64,000 nt of DNA from Roseicitreum antarcticum (lineage in GTDB: Bacteria > Pseudomonadota > Alphaproteobacteria > Rhodobacterales > Rhodobacteraceae): positions 2,431,501 to 2,495,500 of the forward strand of contig NZ_CP061498.1 in NCBI RefSeq assembly GCF_014681765.1, in the 5' to 3' direction. Shown one piece after another: positions 62,883 through 64,000 of this stretch. Each line of letters begins with the position of its first letter. The stretch's first letter is position 1. The position numbers and the translations under genes were made by a program. Under the pieces are notes generated by a model. That model saw nothing but the letters and a program-made list of their open reading frames with translations, was not told the DNA's origin and ran no database searches.

Positions 62883-64000
62883 ATGACGGCGCTGCGCGCG
62901 CTTACAGGGGTGATGGCATTGGCCATCGCCGCGCTGTGCATCTGGCAGTTGGAGCGTGACCGCGCCGGGCTGGTCATCACCGCGCTGGAAGGGACGGGCA
63001 GCACGCCCGCCACGCTGTTCCACCGCGCAGACGCCACGCCCGCGCCGTTGGTGGTGATCGCCCATGGCTTTGCCGGGTCGGAGCAACTGATGCACCCCTT
63101 CGCGCTGACGCTGGCGCAATCAGGCTATCTGGTTGCGACGTTCGACTTCATGGGCCATGGCCGGAACCCGGTGCCGATGTCGGGCGACGTTACCTCGGTC
63201 GATGGCACCACACAGCTTTTGATGCAGGAGGTCGGGCGCGTCACCGATGCCGCCCTTGCGCATCCGCTGGCCGATGGCAGGGTCGCGCTGCTGGGCCATT
63301 CCATGGCATCCGACATCGTGGTGCGGCAGTCGCTTGCCGACGACCGGGTGACGGCAACCGTCGCGGTCTCCATGTTCTCGCAGGCGGTGACGGCCAGCAC
63401 GCCCGCCAACCTTCTGATCCTCGTGGGCGACTGGGAAGGCATGTTGAAGACCGAGGCGTTGCGCGCCCTGCATCTGGCCGATCCCGACGCTGTCGCAGGC
63501 CAGACCGTGGGCGACCCCGCCACCGGTACCGGCCGCCGCGCCGTTTTCGCGCCGATGGTTGAACATGTCGGCGTCCTCTATTCCATGACATCGTTGACCG
63601 AGGCGCAGGCTTGGCTGGATGCGACATTCGGGCGGATGAGCGAGATTAACGCCCTGCAGCGCGGTGGCTGGATTGCGCTGTTGCTGGTCGCGGTGGTGGC
63701 GCTGGGCTGGCCCCTTGCTGGCCTGTTGCCTGCCGCGACCACTGTCGCCGCGCCTCTGTCCCGGGGTGCTTTCCTCATCACCGCAGGGACACCGGCCCTG
63801 CTGACACCGTTGGTTCTCTGGCCCTTTGACACCCGCTTCCTGCCGGTGCTGGTGGCCGATTACCTGGCGCTGCATTTCGCGGTCTATGGCGCGCTGACGC
63901 TGGGCCTTCTGGCATGGATGAACCGCGCCCGCCTGTCCGGGCCGCACCACTGGGGCCGCAGCTTGTGGATCGCCGCCGCCGTCGCGGTTTTCGGGATAGC
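62883..64000 (+). CDS. Alpha/beta hydrolase with C-terminal membrane domain, cut by window edge
   Basis: At least 372 codons. One N-terminal hydrophobic helix (about 7-22), then an alpha/beta-hydrolase domain with VVIAHGFAGSEQLM (oxyanion region), VATFDFMGHG and the nucleophile elbow ALLGHSMASD near residue 137. From about residue 262 there are several transmembrane segments (WIALLLVAVVALGWPLAGLL, FLITAGTPALLTPLVLW, LVADYLALHFAVYGALTLGLLAW) that continue to the window edge. ATG 62883 lies 16 bp after map. Substrate unknown. Confidence 0.75.
   Translation, partial: MTALRALTGVMALAIAALCIWQLERDRAGLVITALEGTGSTPATLFHRADATPAPLVVIAHGFAGSEQLMHPFALTLAQSGYLVATFDFMGHGRNPVPMSGDVTSVDGTTQLLMQEVGRVTDAALAHPLADGRVALLGHSMASDIVVRQSLADDRVTATVAVSMFSQAVTASTPANLLILVGDWEGMLKTEALRALHLADPDAVAGQTVGDPATGTGRRAVFAPMVEHVGVLYSMTSLTEAQAWLDATFGRMSEINALQRGGWIALLLVAVVALGWPLAGLLPAATTVAAPLSRGAFLITAGTPALLTPLVLWPFDTRFLPVLVADYLALHFAVYGALTLGLLAWMNRARLSGPHHWGRSLWIAAAVAVFGI

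Overview
The window reads as GC-rich chromosomal DNA of an alphaproteobacterium, most likely a member of the Rhodobacteraceae (Roseobacter group). This rests on gene content and order: a FolM-like SDR beside uvrC, a fused pntA, DUF3422, a YbjN protein, an SKRLG-type GltX next to lepA, the ftsK-aminotransferase-amidase neighbourhood, and a 47-aa lysine-rich microprotein. It also rests on Ala/Arg/Gly-rich codon use. I see no tRNA, full rRNA gene, CRISPR array, transposase, integrase or phage gene, so the window looks like stable backbone with two accessory islands. Genes are cut at both edges: a 5'-nucleotidase at the left and an alpha/beta hydrolase at the right.

Layout. 1-8.9 kb: 5'-nucleotidase, uvrC, SDR, Ca/Na antiporter, a 57-aa zinc-ribbon membrane microprotein coupled to sppA, a methyltransferase and hemF. 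9.3-14.7 kb: a small secreted Ala/Thr/Ser-rich protein, a 64-aa membrane protein preceded by a nested inverted repeat, serS, the 47-aa microprotein, a lipoprotein transglycosylase, a TspO-like protein and DUF3422. 14.8-25.4 kb: pntB/pntA with a perfect terminator, kynU, arfB with an unusual leader, yhhQ, tex, a TetR regulator, an AEC carrier and a YaiI protein. 25.7-32.1 kb: ybjN, proC-csaA-hydroxyacid dehydrogenase, a zincin, gltX and lepA.

32.2-40.6 kb is a catabolic island. A divergent LacI-type regulator faces an operon of solute-binding protein, two permeases, a 62-aa membrane protein, two ABC ATPases and a DhaK-DhaL kinase. Two near-identical 16-bp palindromes with a central CG lie in the divergent promoter. 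I infer uptake and phosphorylation of a small keto-sugar or polyol.

40.9-48.0 kb is an exopolysaccharide island: an exported unknown, an O-antigen-ligase/polymerase-like protein, a PPP-type phosphatase, a Wzz/BY-kinase, an initiating sugar transferase and an epimerase. 48.1-64 kb returns to housekeeping: phosphate transporter with a C10 tract at its start, Nudix, an exported ClpP-fold-like protein, ftsK, a DapC-like aminotransferase, amidase, UbiH-like hydroxylase, AhpD-like protein, GNAT, CinA-like, sfsA, map and a membrane-anchored hydrolase.

The most unusual signal is upstream of arfB, a ribosome-rescue factor. The minus-strand leader contains 17 nt that pair along their whole length with the 16S rRNA 3' end (16 Watson-Crick pairs and one G-U). 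This stretch sits in front of an 18-codon ORF and is followed by a terminator-like hairpin. That layout suggests a ribosome-sensing leader, but this is inference.
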